The notes below the pieces were generated by a model. That model saw nothing but the letters and a program-made list of their open reading frames with translations. It did no database searches and was not told where the DNA came from. Positions 24,373 through 36,290 of a stretch of 64,000 bases of DNA are shown here, one piece after another. Positions within the stretch are counted from its first letter, which is position 1. The number at the start of each line of letters is the position of its first letter. Origin of the DNA: Beroe forskalii (lineage: Eukaryota > Ctenophora > Nuda > Beroida > Beroidae); contig WFMF01000003.1 in assembly GCA_011033025.1 (NCBI GenBank), positions 1,395,483-1,459,482 of the forward strand, given 5' to 3'. A program made the position numbers and the translations under genes.

Positions 24373-26170
24373 ACTGGTGCTGCGACCAGTTAACTGCCAA
24401 CCACGGAGGAGGTGATTGTGTGTTGACTGAACTTGAAGAACAGAAGACAGCAATTCCAGCAGCATATCAACTCTTTTATCACACATTCGGATGCAGACAC
24501 ACAGATTAGATCGATAGAGTATGGAGTAGCGGAGGAGAACGTGGGGGCGTTTTACAGCAATTCGAGCTTTGAGTCGACCACAAGTTGGAGTGAAGGCTCG
24601 TTCTGAAATCAAGAGAGTTTTGCAGAAGTTGATGAGTCAATGGAAGTCTTCGGATAGAGACTGGTCAAGCTAGAAGAACTGCTTACGGACCAACGGAGGA
24701 AAAGACGAAAGACTCATCTCCCTAGGATTTGACAGGTTGGGACGTTCACCGTGATTTTGTTGCAGTCATCTGATCAATGACCAAGACAAAGATTTCAGTG
24801 TACTTCTGGACGAAGCTGTGAAACTTGACGCCAGGAAATCAAGTCAAGTGATAGTTACAAGTTGCTTCTGTGATGAACTCTTGCAAGTTGACTTATCTAC
24901 ATCGTGACATGCGTCATTCCAACAGTGGACAAGACTTTATACTTTTATACCTACCACCATAGTGATATTGCTATGAAAGTATGAATTATCGAATGTTTTG
25001 CAGCTCATGTAAGAGATCTGGACAACGGACATCTTGCCAGATTTTGTCTGCAGAACTGTGAAGATGCTGGAGGATATTCACGAGGCACAAGCTTCCAGGG
25101 AAACAGACCTCTTGATGGATTGCGCTGAATCATTTGCACAGCCTTCATGTCATCATGCAGTACTATCTGTATGATGTATAACTTCTGTAACAGTTAGATT
25201 ATGAACTATGGTAGACAGTTAGTATAGGTATTGTAAGTCATAGATCATAAACATTATTTCTTGTCATAAGTCACAAAACTTTCCTCAAATCACCTGTGAG
25301 TCTCTGAATCACGTTGAGACTTGCAATTTAAATTTTGTAGCAGAACGAAAATTTTCTGCATGAGGGTAAAATCGCGCTAAATTATGGTCATTTATTGATT
25401 GCCTTATCTACAGTATGAACAACGGTTGATTATTGAATGTTCAAGTGAGAATGAACATGAGTTCATGGCTCTGTGTACGAAACTGCCAGGTTTTGAAGTA
25501 TGTTTTATGTTACGTGTTTTGGATTGTTTTGAGTGTCGAGTTTGTGTTGTTCCCAGGTGAGATGAGACTCAGTTTGACCGAATGAGTTATTCTTATGCTG
25601 GCAGCGGGATCCCGGGTATCTGGTCTGTTCCGATAGTATCACAGTTAGAGTGGGAAGAATTTGGTCGCTTTCATCTTTTTCCTGCTAAAGCGACTTGCTG
25701 TGGCCTACTATCTGTCATTAAGTTTTGAATTTTGTATAAGATGGCTTGAAGATCGAGCAGTTTCAAGTACACATTGAGAAAAAATGTTTATTGTTGCGAT
25801 TTATCCTTATTCAACTGTTGTTACTCGTATTGTAGAACAAAATTCCTAGCAGGCTTTTTAAATTATTTGTGTTTTAATCTTGGACTAATTCCGCGATACA
25901 AATCAATTCTTTGACTAATCATTTTGGTCCCCTCATTTCCTAAAATAATTTGACAATCATTAGCGAAGATTGATTTACTTCAAATGCATGAATCGTGGAT
26001 TAGTGATTCTATGAGAAATCAAAATTCAAAATCAATTTGAACATGAATCTTATGGTTTCAACTTGATCAGAAAATATTTTAGGCATCGAAATTATATCGA
26101 TAGTAGGAATTAATGATTTTATATATAAAGATAGGTATTATAGAACTATCTGCTTGGCGAGGAGGCGAGT
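24373..26170. other. Non-coding interior of the LTR element
   Basis: Apart from the primer-binding site and the polypurine tract I see no coding potential or internal repeat. Confidence 0.7.
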
Positions 26171-26638
26171 TGTACAGTCCTCTCACTGAGTCTCCTGATA
26201 ATATTTCTTATTCATTCATGCTACAAGGATCAGTGAATTATGAAGTGATAATTTGGTGCAGGAATTTTGAGTCTCTGTGTGAAGCTTTCAGTCATGGAAG
26301 TGATTCATGGGGTGCCGTCTCTGACTGAATAACACCAATAGTAGTTCAGAGTCAGCACCCTGTGATCAGCTCGTGTCCGTTACCATGACTACCGATTCAG
26401 TGATTCTTTCCTGCACTAAACTCTTATCTCAATGGAAGTGTGCCAGTGTTTCATAAGGAGGATTTATGTTTCGTTGACTCTCCAGTCTCCATGTGTACTG
26501 TGAACCATGTTTTGTGATAGTTGATACTCGAAAGCTTGAACTATGATCCTCAGCTCCTGGTTTCACTGACTATTATGTGAATTGGCATTTTCGAGCACAA
26601 CGCAGTGGTCCATCGCCTGTTAACAGCTGATGTGTACA
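26171..26638 (+). repeat. 3' LTR
   Basis: 468 bp, the longer version, ending TGTACA followed directly by the ACCT duplication. Confidence 0.88.
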
Positions 26639-26642
26639 ACCT

Positions 26643-27259
26643 TTGGTCGGGCGCCCATTATATTCGTCCTAGTTGGCTGGAATTGCAGAACTCACTAACC
26701 GATTGAAAGGATCATATAACTGCTGACACCCTGTTAACGAGAGCTGAATGCGAGATCCATACCTTGCTAAGTGCCTACCTGTAAGCTCCGTAGTAGAAGT
26801 CCTAGTTCCGTTTCAGTAATGTGAATAAAATGTTTTAAGTTTTTTGAGTATTTGATAAGCGCTAGGACGCTAGTAGCAGTGGTCATAAGACTAGTATGTG
26901 ATTTGATAACAGTTTTAACACGGTTCGTTTGACGTGATTTGAGGGAGGAAAAATCACAGTGCATATTATATTTAAGCAGCTGTTGCGAGTAGAATTTAGT
27001 ATTTACCCTTTATATTCCAATTCTAAGTTAGGAAAGTTAAGTTTCAGCGCAGACTTTGAAATGTAAATTACTCTTCCATTTTATTTATTCCAAAACCTTA
27101 ATGTTAGTCTTCAATTAGTCGAACCAATTATTATAAGAAAAAGGAGACTAACAAACTGGCACGAACTGTTTAGCCAGACTTTGTCTTTTGATACTTGGAC
27201 TAGTTTGAAGTTCAAGTTTTTGATTTGGGCATTCGTTTAGGTAACATTCATGACGTGTT
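26643..27259. other. Leader-like sequence upstream of gag
   Basis: Starts TTGGTCGGGCGCCC, then AT-rich sequence without exons. It may be the 5' untranslated leader of the Gypsy fragment that follows, or the older insertion target of the LTR element. Confidence 0.3.
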
Positions 27260-27916
27260 TTGATGGCAGTGTTTGTTTTGACAGTGATATTGATTAGTTG
27301 TGCGATGAGTGGTAGTAGTGAAAATGTTGATGCTGGCAGCAGTAGTGCTGAAGCTACTGTAGAAAATGGTGTTAAGTCGGTGCATATGGCACATGTTGTG
27401 AAGCTGCCAGAGCAATTTAAGTTCGGAGATGAATTTGATTTGTTTTTCAGAAAATTTACCACGTTTGCAAACACTGTGAGCATAGAACAGGCCCAACGGT
27501 ATAAAGTTATGCTTTCGTTCCTAGATAAGAAGTCATTCACGATTGTAGCTTGTGTTGATTTGAGTGAAAGTGAAAAATTGAATTTGAACGAAGCATTGCC
27601 TAAGCTGAAGAAAGCATTATGTACATCTGAAATTCCAGCTAGTGTAGAATTGCGTTTTAGAAAGCAGTTAGTTGATGAAACGTTAAATGATTTTGGATAT
27701 GCAATTCAGAGGCTAGGATTTGTAGCATATGGGGCTGATTGTTTGAAGCATAATAGTGTAATTGATGCGTTTTGTTTAGGTGTTACCAGTGCCAAGTTAA
27801 GTGCAAAGCTGTTGAACAATGATTTCGGAACACTGTCTGAAGCAATTTCGTTGTTAGTGATAAGGACCTCTGTTAATTTGATATGGTCCCCTGTTAGTGA
27901 TAGGGTCCTATGTTAA
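27260..27916 (+). pseudogene. Gypsy-type Gag, truncated by a tandem repeat
   Basis: The frame encodes a retrotransposon Gag capsid-like region: LPEQFKFGDEFDLFFRKF, then YKVMLSFLDKK, LNLNEALPKLKKALC, FRKQLVDETLNDFGYAIQRL and LGVTSAKLSAKLL, in the order typical of Gypsy Gag. The hydrophobic first 16 codons are probably not Gag; ATG 27305 (MSGSSENVD) is a better start. After SEAISLLV the frame enters the 40-bp array and soon stops. No zinc knuckle, protease or reverse transcriptase follows, so only the 5' part of the element survives here. Confidence 0.75.
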
Positions 27917-30415
27917 CTTGATAGGGTCCCCTGTTAGTGATAGGGACCTCTGTTAACTTGATAGGGTCCCCTGTTAGTGATAGGGACCTCTGTTAACTTG
28001 ATAGGGTCCCCTGTTAGTGATAGGGACCTCTGTTTGCTTGATAGGGTCCCCTGTTAGTGATAGGGACCTCTGTTAACTTGATAGGGTCCCCTGTTAGTGA
28101 TAGGGACCTCTGTTTACTTGATAGGGTCCCCTGTTAGTGATAGGGACCTCTGTTAACTTGATAGGGTCCCCTGTTAGTGATAGGGACCTCTGTTAACTTG
28201 ATAGGGTCCCCTGTTAGTGATAGGGACCTCTGTTAACTTGATAGGGTCCCCTGTTAGTGATAGGGACCTCTGTTAACTTGATAGGGTCCCCTGTTAGTGA
28301 TAGGGACCTCTGTTTACTTGATAGGGTCCCCTGTTAGTGATAGGGACCTCTGTTTAACTTGATAGGGTCCCCTGTTGGTGATAGGGACCTCTGTTTAACT
28401 TGATAGGGTCCCCTGTTAGTGATAGGGACCTCTGTTAACTTGATAGGGTCCCCTGTTAGTGATAGGGACCTCTGTTTACTTGATAGGGTCCCCTGTTAGT
28501 GATAGGGACCTCTGTTTAACTTGATAGGGTCCCCTGTTAGTGATAGGGACCTCTGTTAACTTGATAGGGTCCCCTGTTATTGATAGGGACCTCTGTTAAC
28601 TTGATAGGGTCCCCTGTTAGTGATAGGGACCTCTGTTAACTTGATAGGGTCCCCTGTTAGTGATAGGGACCTCTGTTTGCTTGATAGGGTCCCCTGTTAG
28701 TGATAGGGACCTCTGTTTACTTGATAGGGTCCCCTGTTAGTGATAGGGACCTCTGTTTACTTGATAGGGTCCCCTGTTAGTGATAGGGACCTCTGTTAAC
28801 TTGATAGTGTCCCCTGTTAGTGATAGGGACCTCTGTTAACTTGATAGGGTCCCCTGTTAGTGATAGGGACCTCTGTTTAATTGATAGGGTCCCCTGTTAG
28901 TGATAGGGACCTCTGTTTACTTGATAGGGTCCCCTGTTAGTGATAGGGACCTCTGTTAACTTGATAGGGTCCCCTGTTGGTGATAGGGACCTCTGTTAAC
29001 TTGATAGGGTCCCCTGTTAGTGATAGGGACCTCTGTTAACTTGATAGGGTCCCCTGTTAGTGATAGGGACCTCTGTTAACTTGATAGGGTCCCCTGTTAG
29101 TGATAGGGACCTCTGTTCACTTGATAGGGTCCCCTGTTAGTGATAGGGACCTCTGTTAACTTGATAGGGTCCCCTGTTAGTGATAGGGACCTCTGTTAAC
29201 TTGATAGGGTCCCCTGTTAGTGATAGGGACCTCTGTTAACTTGATAGGGTCCCCTGTTAGTGATAGGGACCTCTGTTTACTTGATAGGGTCCCCAGTTAG
29301 TGATAGGGACCTCTGTTTACTTGATAGGGTCCCCTGTTAGTGATAGGGACCTCTGTTAACTTGATAGGGTCCCCTGTTAGTGATAGGGACCTCTGTTAAC
29401 TTGATAGGGTCCCCTGTTGGTGATAGGGACCTCTGTTTACTTGATAGGGTCCCCTGTTAGTGATAGGGACCTCTGTTTAACTTGATAGGGTCCCCTGTTA
29501 GTGATAGGGACCTCTGTTTGCTTGATAGGGTCCCCTGTTAGTGATAGGGACCTCTGTTGCTTGATAGGGTCCCTGTTAGTGATAGGGACCTCTGTTAACT
29601 GATAGGGTCCCCTGTTAGTGATAGGGACCTCTGTTGCTTGAGAGGGTCCCCTGTTGGTGATAGGACCTAGTTTAACTTGATAGGGTCCCCTGTTAGTGAT
29701 AGGGACCTCTGTTAACTTGATAGGGTCCCCTGTTAGTGATAGGACCTCTGTTTGCTGATAGGGTCCCCTGTTGGTAGTGATAGGGACCTCTGTTAACTTG
29801 ATTGATGGTCTTTGTTAGTGATAGGGACCTCTGTTAATGGGTCCCCTGTTAGTGATAGGGACCTCTGTTTATTAGGTCCCTGTTAGTGATAGGGACCTAT
29901 GTTAACTTGATTAGGTCCCCTGTTAGTGATAGGGACCTCTGTTAACTTGAGGTCCCCTGTTAGTGATAGGACCTCTGTTGCTGATAAGTCCCCTGTTAGT
30001 GATAGGACCTCTGTTTACTTGATAGGGTCCCCTGTTAGTGATAGGGATCTATGTTAACTTGATAGGGTCCCCTGTTAGTGATAGGGACCTCTGTTATCTT
30101 GATAGGGTCCCTGTTGAGTGATAGGGACCTCTGTTAACTGATAGGGTCCCCTGTTAGTGGGACCTCTGTTAACTTAGGGTGTCAGTGATAGGGACCTCTG
30201 TTTACTTGATAGGGTCCCCTGTTAGTGATAGGGACCTCTGTTAACTTGATAGGGTCCCTGTTAGTGATAGGGACCTCTGTTAACTTGATAGGGTCCCCTG
30301 ATAGGACCTCTGTTAACTGATAGGGTCCCCTGTTAGTGATAGGGTCCTATGTTAACTTGATAGGGTCCCCTGTTGTGATAGGGACCTCTGTTTGGGTCCC
30401 CTGTTGTGATAAGCC
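27850..30415. repeat. 40-bp minisatellite array, about 64 units
   Basis: The unit is GATAGGGTCCCCTGTTAGT plus GATAGGGACCTCTGTTAACTT, two diverged half-units, so the 40-mer is a dimer. The array is very regular from about 27,910 to 29,540. It then becomes full of short deletions up to 30,415, where it abuts the inverted CLINT1 copy. Its first half-unit overlaps the last Gag codons. Confidence 0.97.
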
Positions 30416-32894
30416 TCACAAAATAATAAAATTAAGGCATTCAGATATTAAAATTATTGACTGATGTCAGAAGGATTATTATAAGCTTTTTAAAGCCAAT
30501 AATTTGAACTTTGACTTGTTCTGGAAAACAATTTCTGTGTTTGATATGATTTTGAAAGCTGAAAGAAAATGGCGGATTGCGATTTATATATTAAAAACAC
30601 GTAATACTCCACAATTACCTCAATAACACACACATAGCATAGTACTTCTGTGCATTCTTTCTCTTCAATACACTGGTAATGATCTGCCAACTCCTTGCTG
30701 AGCCAGCGCAGGTTGGTAGAGGAGTGTTGGGGGTGTGAATCAGCTGAAGTTACCTAGCTGCTGAGGCTGGCTACTGAACCCACCTGGCATGTTGCCAAAG
30801 TTCTGAGAGGGCGCCCCGCCCATGGCATTGAACTGTCCGAATCCGGAAGGCATGCCGGACGACTGCTGCTGCATGCCCATAGTGCTCATCGGCATACTCG
30901 ACATGTTCTGTGGCATGTTCGGCATACCCTGCTGCATTTTGGGCATACCTTGTTGCATGGGAGGCATACTTTGTTGCATGGGGGGCATGCCTTGTTGCAT
31001 GGGGGGCATACCTTGTTGCATAGGAGGCATACCTTGTTGCATGTTGGGCATGGCACCAAACTGGTTGAATTGAGGCTGCTGAAAATTAACTGAGTTGATA
31101 CCGTAATAATTTAAAAGGGGAGTCATTTAGAAATGAAAATGAAGACTGAAGCCTCCGAGGATTTTTATATGTGTAGCCTGTAGGGAACATTCTCTCGAAA
31201 AAGGTTTAATTTTTTACATAAAGAATGTCATCTCACCATCATTTGAGCCATTGGGACTCCACGGTTGTTCTTGGGTGCATTGCTTGGGGCGAGGTTATCC
31301 AGCGAAATGTCTACTCCACTCGCATTCCACATCCCAGTCTGAAAAATGTTTTGATAAGGACACCCGTTTACAATACATAGAACACTGTAGCATCAAAATT
31401 TTGGCTGCTTGTCTTCGCCAAAGAATTACGCATTGCTAACTACAGCCGTAGTGCTAATGAACGATAACCTACATCTATCAGACCATCTAAATGTGATTTC
31501 CTACCTTGGATGGCTGGGGTTGCTGGTTAGGTTTGGGCTGCATGACAGTAGACGCCATGTTACCCTGAGTTGGCATCATGGCACCCTGGCTGCTGAACAT
31601 GGCAGGCTGGTTGCTGAAGCCCTGGGAGAACATGGGCTGCGTAGTCTGCAACATGGGCTGTTGTTGTGGTGTCATCATGGGCGCCTGCATGCTCTGAGTA
31701 GGGACAGTGGAGGAACCCATGACGGGTTGGGAGGCTGGCATGGAGAAGTCATCCAGTAAGTTGGGTTGCTGAGAGCTGGGTTGGGGCTTGATCTCAGCGA
31801 AGGCCGCGAAAGGATCGGAACTTTCTTGAGTTACTGTGTTGGATGTGGCGGCAGCTTGGGAAGGGCCCTGAAAGTGAAACGCAAATGAGTAAGCAATATA
31901 CGTTTCATTTAGATTTTGACAAAAAATATAGACGTAGTGATAGAACAAGGAATCAGCCCTGGACATGAAAATCCATCCTCAAGTTCTTACCAGGCTGAGG
32001 CCGAACAGGTCTGCTTCAAGTCCATTCGCAGCTGGCTTCGACGGCGGTGGAGCAGATTGGAACGAAGTGAAATCAGCAAAACCTGAAATTGTGTTGGATA
32101 ATGATAAAGATTTATTGTCATCATCATGCATGTAAAGTTGGCAGACAAAACGAAAGTTTAAATGTGTTACGTAAGTGGTGTTCTAGAATGCAATAGGTAA
32201 TGTGAAATTTTGATGCAATTTGCGATGACTAATTCGATTGGCTGTGAAAGGAATACATCGGCGTTAATGTGTACGTGTTCGGATGTTTATTTAGGGAAAT
32301 CATTGGTATGTATGCGAGTGTGCAAACGACACGTCATGCTATGTATGCACTGTGACATGATGTAAGATTGCTTGTGTAAACATCTTGATATTATCCTTTC
32401 CAAACATGCATTAAAATTGTTTTTCTTTCTTTTGCACAATCTTGAGTCGCATGATTAAGTTATTTTGACACGTTATTATGACGGAATAGCCTGCAAAATG
32501 TGTCGTAAGACGTAATTACTCAGTAACCGCCCTTAATTTAATTGCACATGCGCGCGCGGAAGTCGGGCGCGCGCAACTTGTCAATGCTTTTAGTGCGATA
32601 CAGCGCATAAATTTAATGCCTTCGCGTGTTACGTAAATTCCATTTAAATTTTCAAAGTGTGACGGGGACACTGTAATCGCGTGATTTGAAAGGATTTTAA
32701 TTGCTATGGCCGCCGTTCTACAAGACCTTTGGGATACGTTTTCCAGTCGTAATGAGCTGGAAGCCTTGTGGCAACTGTTCTGCCGGACATTGCCTCGCTT
32801 AGTGCTCTCTAAGGACATGCAGGAATGGTTTTATGCACTCATTTCTCCTATTCTATGGACCCACTTCACCTTTCTATGGGCTAATTTCTGCTGA

Positions 32895-34160
32895 AATTTA
32901 TTATTTGATTGATTGAAAACCCACGGTGGGGCTGGCAATGTGCCGAAATGTAATATCAACATATTGAATAATGATATAGATAAAATGCAGATATAACTGC
33001 CACTCCACAATCACATCATGTTAAAAATAACACCGAGAAAAATAAATTCCTGTGTGGTAGAAATTGATAACTGTCCTCCCTCATGCAAATACAAAACAAG
33101 CATAAATTATGTATCTCGCCCATCCTCGCCACCCCTTCTGTCCCTGTCCATGGTAACCACGACCCCCTCCCTGATGACGTGAGCTCTGTCGGGTTGCTCA
33201 GCACAGCGCCTTCGAAGTTCCGCCACGCACTCCTTGTGCTCTTTCCTCTGCATCAAAGTCCTATCAGGGCATATGAACACCGACTTGAACGACTCTGTCT
33301 TCTTCAGCCGGCCCGCCTTCCTCCTGATACCAGCCGCCACTGTCCCACTCTTCAGCTTCACGAGCACGTGTCTCGATGCACCCTCCCTCACTCTCCCAAT
33401 TCTTTCCGCTTGAAATGTTGGTTTCTCGCCCACAGCTTCCAGGATTTCACTGACCTGGCCTTTTACGTCCTCGTCTGAAGATTCGGTCAGTCCAAACAAC
33501 ACCAAATTCTTCTCTCTCTGTTCAGCCTCTGAAGCGTCCTGTACCACCTTCCTCATCACCTGTACAGTCAGAGGTGGCTGAGGGGCGGCACATGCAGTCT
33601 TGTTCGATGATGCAGCCTCGCTGTAAGATTTCTTCACTGAATTATCCACTGCCGTTTCCACAACTGACTTTAGCCCCTCGATCTCCTGCTCTCTAATTGT
33701 CTTAATTTCTCGATGGAGCTCGATGACTTCCTCGTGGTCTTTGATTAACTTTTCTGAGAGCTTTTTGTTCTCCTCCGTCAACTTCTTGATCAAAATGTTT
33801 TGATTCACAACATGAACCCAAGCATTGCTAAACTCCCTTGTGAGCTGATCTTTGGTAAAGCAACGATTTACAACGTGTTCATGGACGTGATCTCTCGCTT
33901 GATCCTCCCAGGGCTTCACTTTGCGACTGAAGGGAAAGCATGCCTTCTGCATCCATTGTGTGATGAAGCTCCCCGCACTCTCGTAGCAATCAGGTGGTGG
34001 CTCATACATCGGTATACGCTGTGTAGTACACTGTGTATGCCGCACTTAACAAAGCTGCAACTTGCAAGAGATAAGCGTGATAAGCGAGACAAGCAAAGTA
34101 CACACGTAATATAAATGCTAATCTGATGATAAATGCTAATCTGATGATAAATGCTATGAT
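32895..34160 (-). mobile_element. ORF1-only non-LTR retroelement insertion
   Basis: This segment interrupts the copy of CLINT1 intron 10; the parent intron is continuous across the site. It carries a single minus-strand ORF1 and no endonuclease or reverse transcriptase. Its 3' end (low coordinates) is a simple CAATCAATCAAATAATAAA-like tail, preceded by a CCCACCGTGGG palindrome. Confidence 0.65.
33107..34045 (-). CDS. Non-LTR retrotransposon ORF1-like protein, 312 aa
   Basis: Intact 312-codon frame. Residues about 85-130 form a charged coiled coil (LTEENKKLSEKLIKDHEEVI), followed by KKSYSEAASSNKTA. A C-terminal RNA-binding-like fold is suggested by EKNLVLFGLTESSDED, then QAERIGRVREGASRHVLVKL and FKSVFICPDRTLMQRKEHKE. 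This is the architecture of nucleic-acid-binding ORF1 proteins of L1-like or related elements: trimerising coiled coil plus RRM-like domain. The protein would coat element RNA. The lack of an ORF2 suggests a half-element that relies on partners. Degenerate relatives lie at 1.1-2.2 kb. Confidence 0.7.
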   Translation of the reverse strand: MRHTQCTTQRIPMYEPPPDCYESAGSFITQWMQKACFPFSRKVKPWEDQARDHVHEHVVNRCFTKDQLTREFSNAWVHVVNQNILIKKLTEENKKLSEKLIKDHEEVIELHREIKTIREQEIEGLKSVVETAVDNSVKKSYSEAASSNKTACAAPQPPLTVQVMRKVVQDASEAEQREKNLVLFGLTESSDEDVKGQVSEILEAVGEKPTFQAERIGRVREGASRHVLVKLKSGTVAAGIRRKAGRLKKTESFKSVFICPDRTLMQRKEHKECVAELRRRCAEQPDRAHVIREGVVVTMDRDRRGGEDGRDT

Positions 34161-34730
34161 CACAGCTTAGTATGGTAATGTCATTTGATCTTACTGATAA
34201 GAAGATAACGTGTCAGAAGCAATGTGTCACGGAGTATTTCAAAACTTACTAATTCTAGTAATTTGGTCAGAAGACAGAATTACACGCACATCTTAGACCG
34301 AAACAAAGTAGCGTATCAGGTATCTTGATTTCTAACGAAAATAACTTCCTTAATTAATTTCTAAAACCCCGAATCAATGTTTTGACAGCCATATGTTTCC
34401 TGGTGACGTGAGCTGATATCAAAGTTATCACGTATAATGAAACATGTGATTTCGTGAACATTCATACAGAACAACAGAAATAGCCGCATTCTAGCAAAAG
34501 TTAAAACCCACTTCTTACCATCGTCAGCATTCTCAGATTTTTCTTGAAAGGGGTCACTAGCAGAAGAAGTAGCAGCAGCTGAAAAACATTCAGCAAAGCG
34601 TCATTGCCAGCAAACTTTCCACATTTAACAGAACCATTTATAAGTCTCCGAGTAAACTTCAGGCTAATATTCAGACTAAAAGTTTCTAAATTCTTTTGAA
34701 GATTTTGAACCAAAAAAGCATAGCACAGCA

Positions 34731-35245
34731 ATAAAACGAACAGGTGTCAGTTCGTCATAGCATAGTGCTGAGACGAACAGATGTCAGTTCGTCATAGCAT
34801 AGTGCTGAGACGAACAGGTGTCAGTTCGTCAAAGCATGATAATGTTGCGACGAACAGGTGTCAGTTCGTCATAGCACAGTACTGTGAAAAACAGGTGTCA
34901 GTTCGTCATAGCACAGTGCTGTGACGAACAGCTGTCAGTTTGTCATATCACAGTGATGTGGTGAACAGGTGTCAGTTCGTCATAGCACAGTGCTGTGCCG
35001 AACAGGTGTCACTTCTTAATGGCACAGTGCTGTGACGAACAGGTGTCAGTTCGTCATGACACAGTACAGTGACGAATAGGTGTCAGTTCGTCATATCATA
35101 TTGTCGTGACGAACAGGTGTCAGTTCTTCATAGCACAGTGCTGTGACGAACTGGTGTCACTTCGTCATAGCATAGTGCTGTGCCGAATAGGTGTCACTTC
35201 GTAATGACGCCCTAGCACAGTTTTTGCACAGAGGTGTCACTCTTC
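34731..35245. repeat. 37-bp palindromic minisatellite, inverted-copy version
   Basis: Same satellite as at 9,080-9,530, in reverse orientation, as expected from the duplication. Units read GACGAACAGGTGTCAGTTCG followed by TCATAGCACAGTGCTGT. Confidence 0.92.
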
Positions 35246-36290
35246 ATAGCACACATCAAGAAAGGCATAACAGCAAATACACGCAGCCTGTACACACGAT
35301 CTTACCAGTAGCGGCAGTAGACACAGGTTCAGAGAAAGACACCAGATCCTCACTCACTGCAGCAGTGGCAGTGGGGGTTGCACTGCCGGCAGTGTTAAAC
35401 GGATCAAACACTGCACTCTCGGAAGCAGTGGTAGCTGCGGGTTGAGAGGGAGGGGCAGCCACCGGCTTTTGTGTGGGGAGGCAGGGGTTAGTGTAATGAT
35501 GCAAAGTGTACATTGAGAGATTGAGGCATGTACACGACACACTGTACATTAGCTAGAGATGTATAGCAAAGGGAAGCAATACACACACCAATCAAACAAA
35601 ATACACAGGATTTATTACGAGAACTAAGTACACATTAGATATACACTGGTAAACAATGAAGTCAATTTGAATACACACACAATCACACGTGCCTGTGCAC
35701 AGCACCATTTAGCAAAGTGCTCAATGTCGCCTAGCTGCCGCATTTTGATTGCAATTATGCAACATTATAAGCAGAATATTGTTGGTATCGATTTGCAATT
35801 CACATGGTCCATGCCTAACTCATGGCCTCTGATAGTCAGAAATGATTATATGTACAGAGTATTAGAAAATAAAGCAGTTGATAAAAAAGTATGTATTTCT
35901 TCATATAATAAGGGGGCAACAATTTTCTCCTCAAAAACTTTGAATTTTCAACAATAGAAAGTCGTTTTGCATTCACTATCTTTAGTTTCATTCATCCAAC
36001 TATCCTATAACACATGACGCAGTTCAATTTTCCATCATTGAGCTATCGAATGTGGTTACGTATCATAACACAGTGCTTTAAATAATTGAGCTAATACACA
36101 CATCACAATTTGAACAAACACACAAATTAAACGAACAACATAAATACTTGGTCATGGAACACATCACGCATTCAATCATAGAATAAACTGGAGTACAACT
36201 TCAAAGCAACAATAACTGTATAGCAAATTACCTCACAGAAACAACATAATGAACACTTACAAAAACCCCCTTTCCCCAACACCCATGTAG

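Larger units (their letters stand above)
23934..26638 (+). mobile_element. Complete non-autonomous LTR retrotransposon (2.7 kb)
   Basis: Two direct repeats, 23934-24372 and 26171-26638, both begin TGTACAG and end in ACA. The flanks carry a 4-bp target-site duplication ACCT (23930-23933 and 26639-26642). TGGTGCTGCGACCAG, two bases after the left LTR, fits a tRNA primer-binding site. GGCGAGGAGGCGAG immediately before the right LTR fits a polypurine tract. The 1.8 kb interior has no gag or pol frame. The LTRs are nearly identical except for one 29-bp indel. The element would have to be mobilised in trans. Confidence 0.88.
30740..35472 (-). pseudogene. CLINT1 partial copy, exons 9-14 only
   Basis: Exon copies at 35472-35306, 34578-34519, 32082-31991, 31867-31505, 31338-31237 and 31078-30740 match the parent exons in length to the base (167, 60, 92, 363, 102, 339). 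They keep open frames with only a few amino-acid changes, and the donors remain GT. The exon-9 copy has lost its acceptor: parent CCCCAG is CCCCAC here. No ENTH exons exist upstream in the window. It could at best make an adaptor tail without the membrane-binding domain. A faint relic of the exon-8 end (AAAAGGCCCCCAGAACTG) may lie near 36,320-36,360. Either a recent, dying duplicate or an assembly inversion. Confidence 0.8.
30416..36290 (-). repeat. Inverted duplicate of CLINT1 intron 8 to 3' flank
   Basis: Reverse-complement copy of about 7.9-12.54 kb, including intron sequence, the hairpin satellite and the 3' flank. Its right side becomes increasingly diverged towards 36.3 kb. The order is preserved except for a ~1.27 kb insertion in the copy of intron 10. 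Confidence 0.92.

Noticed and set aside
24355..24612. 85-codon minus-strand frame in the LTR element interior
   Set aside because: No gag or pol features, antisense to the PBS region; likely chance.
27850..30415. CRISPR-like array
   Set aside because: Units are contiguous without unique spacers and the context is eukaryotic; it is a minisatellite.
33083..33478. Plus-strand 131-codon frame
   Set aside because: Antisense to the ORF1 coding sequence, with no homologous features.
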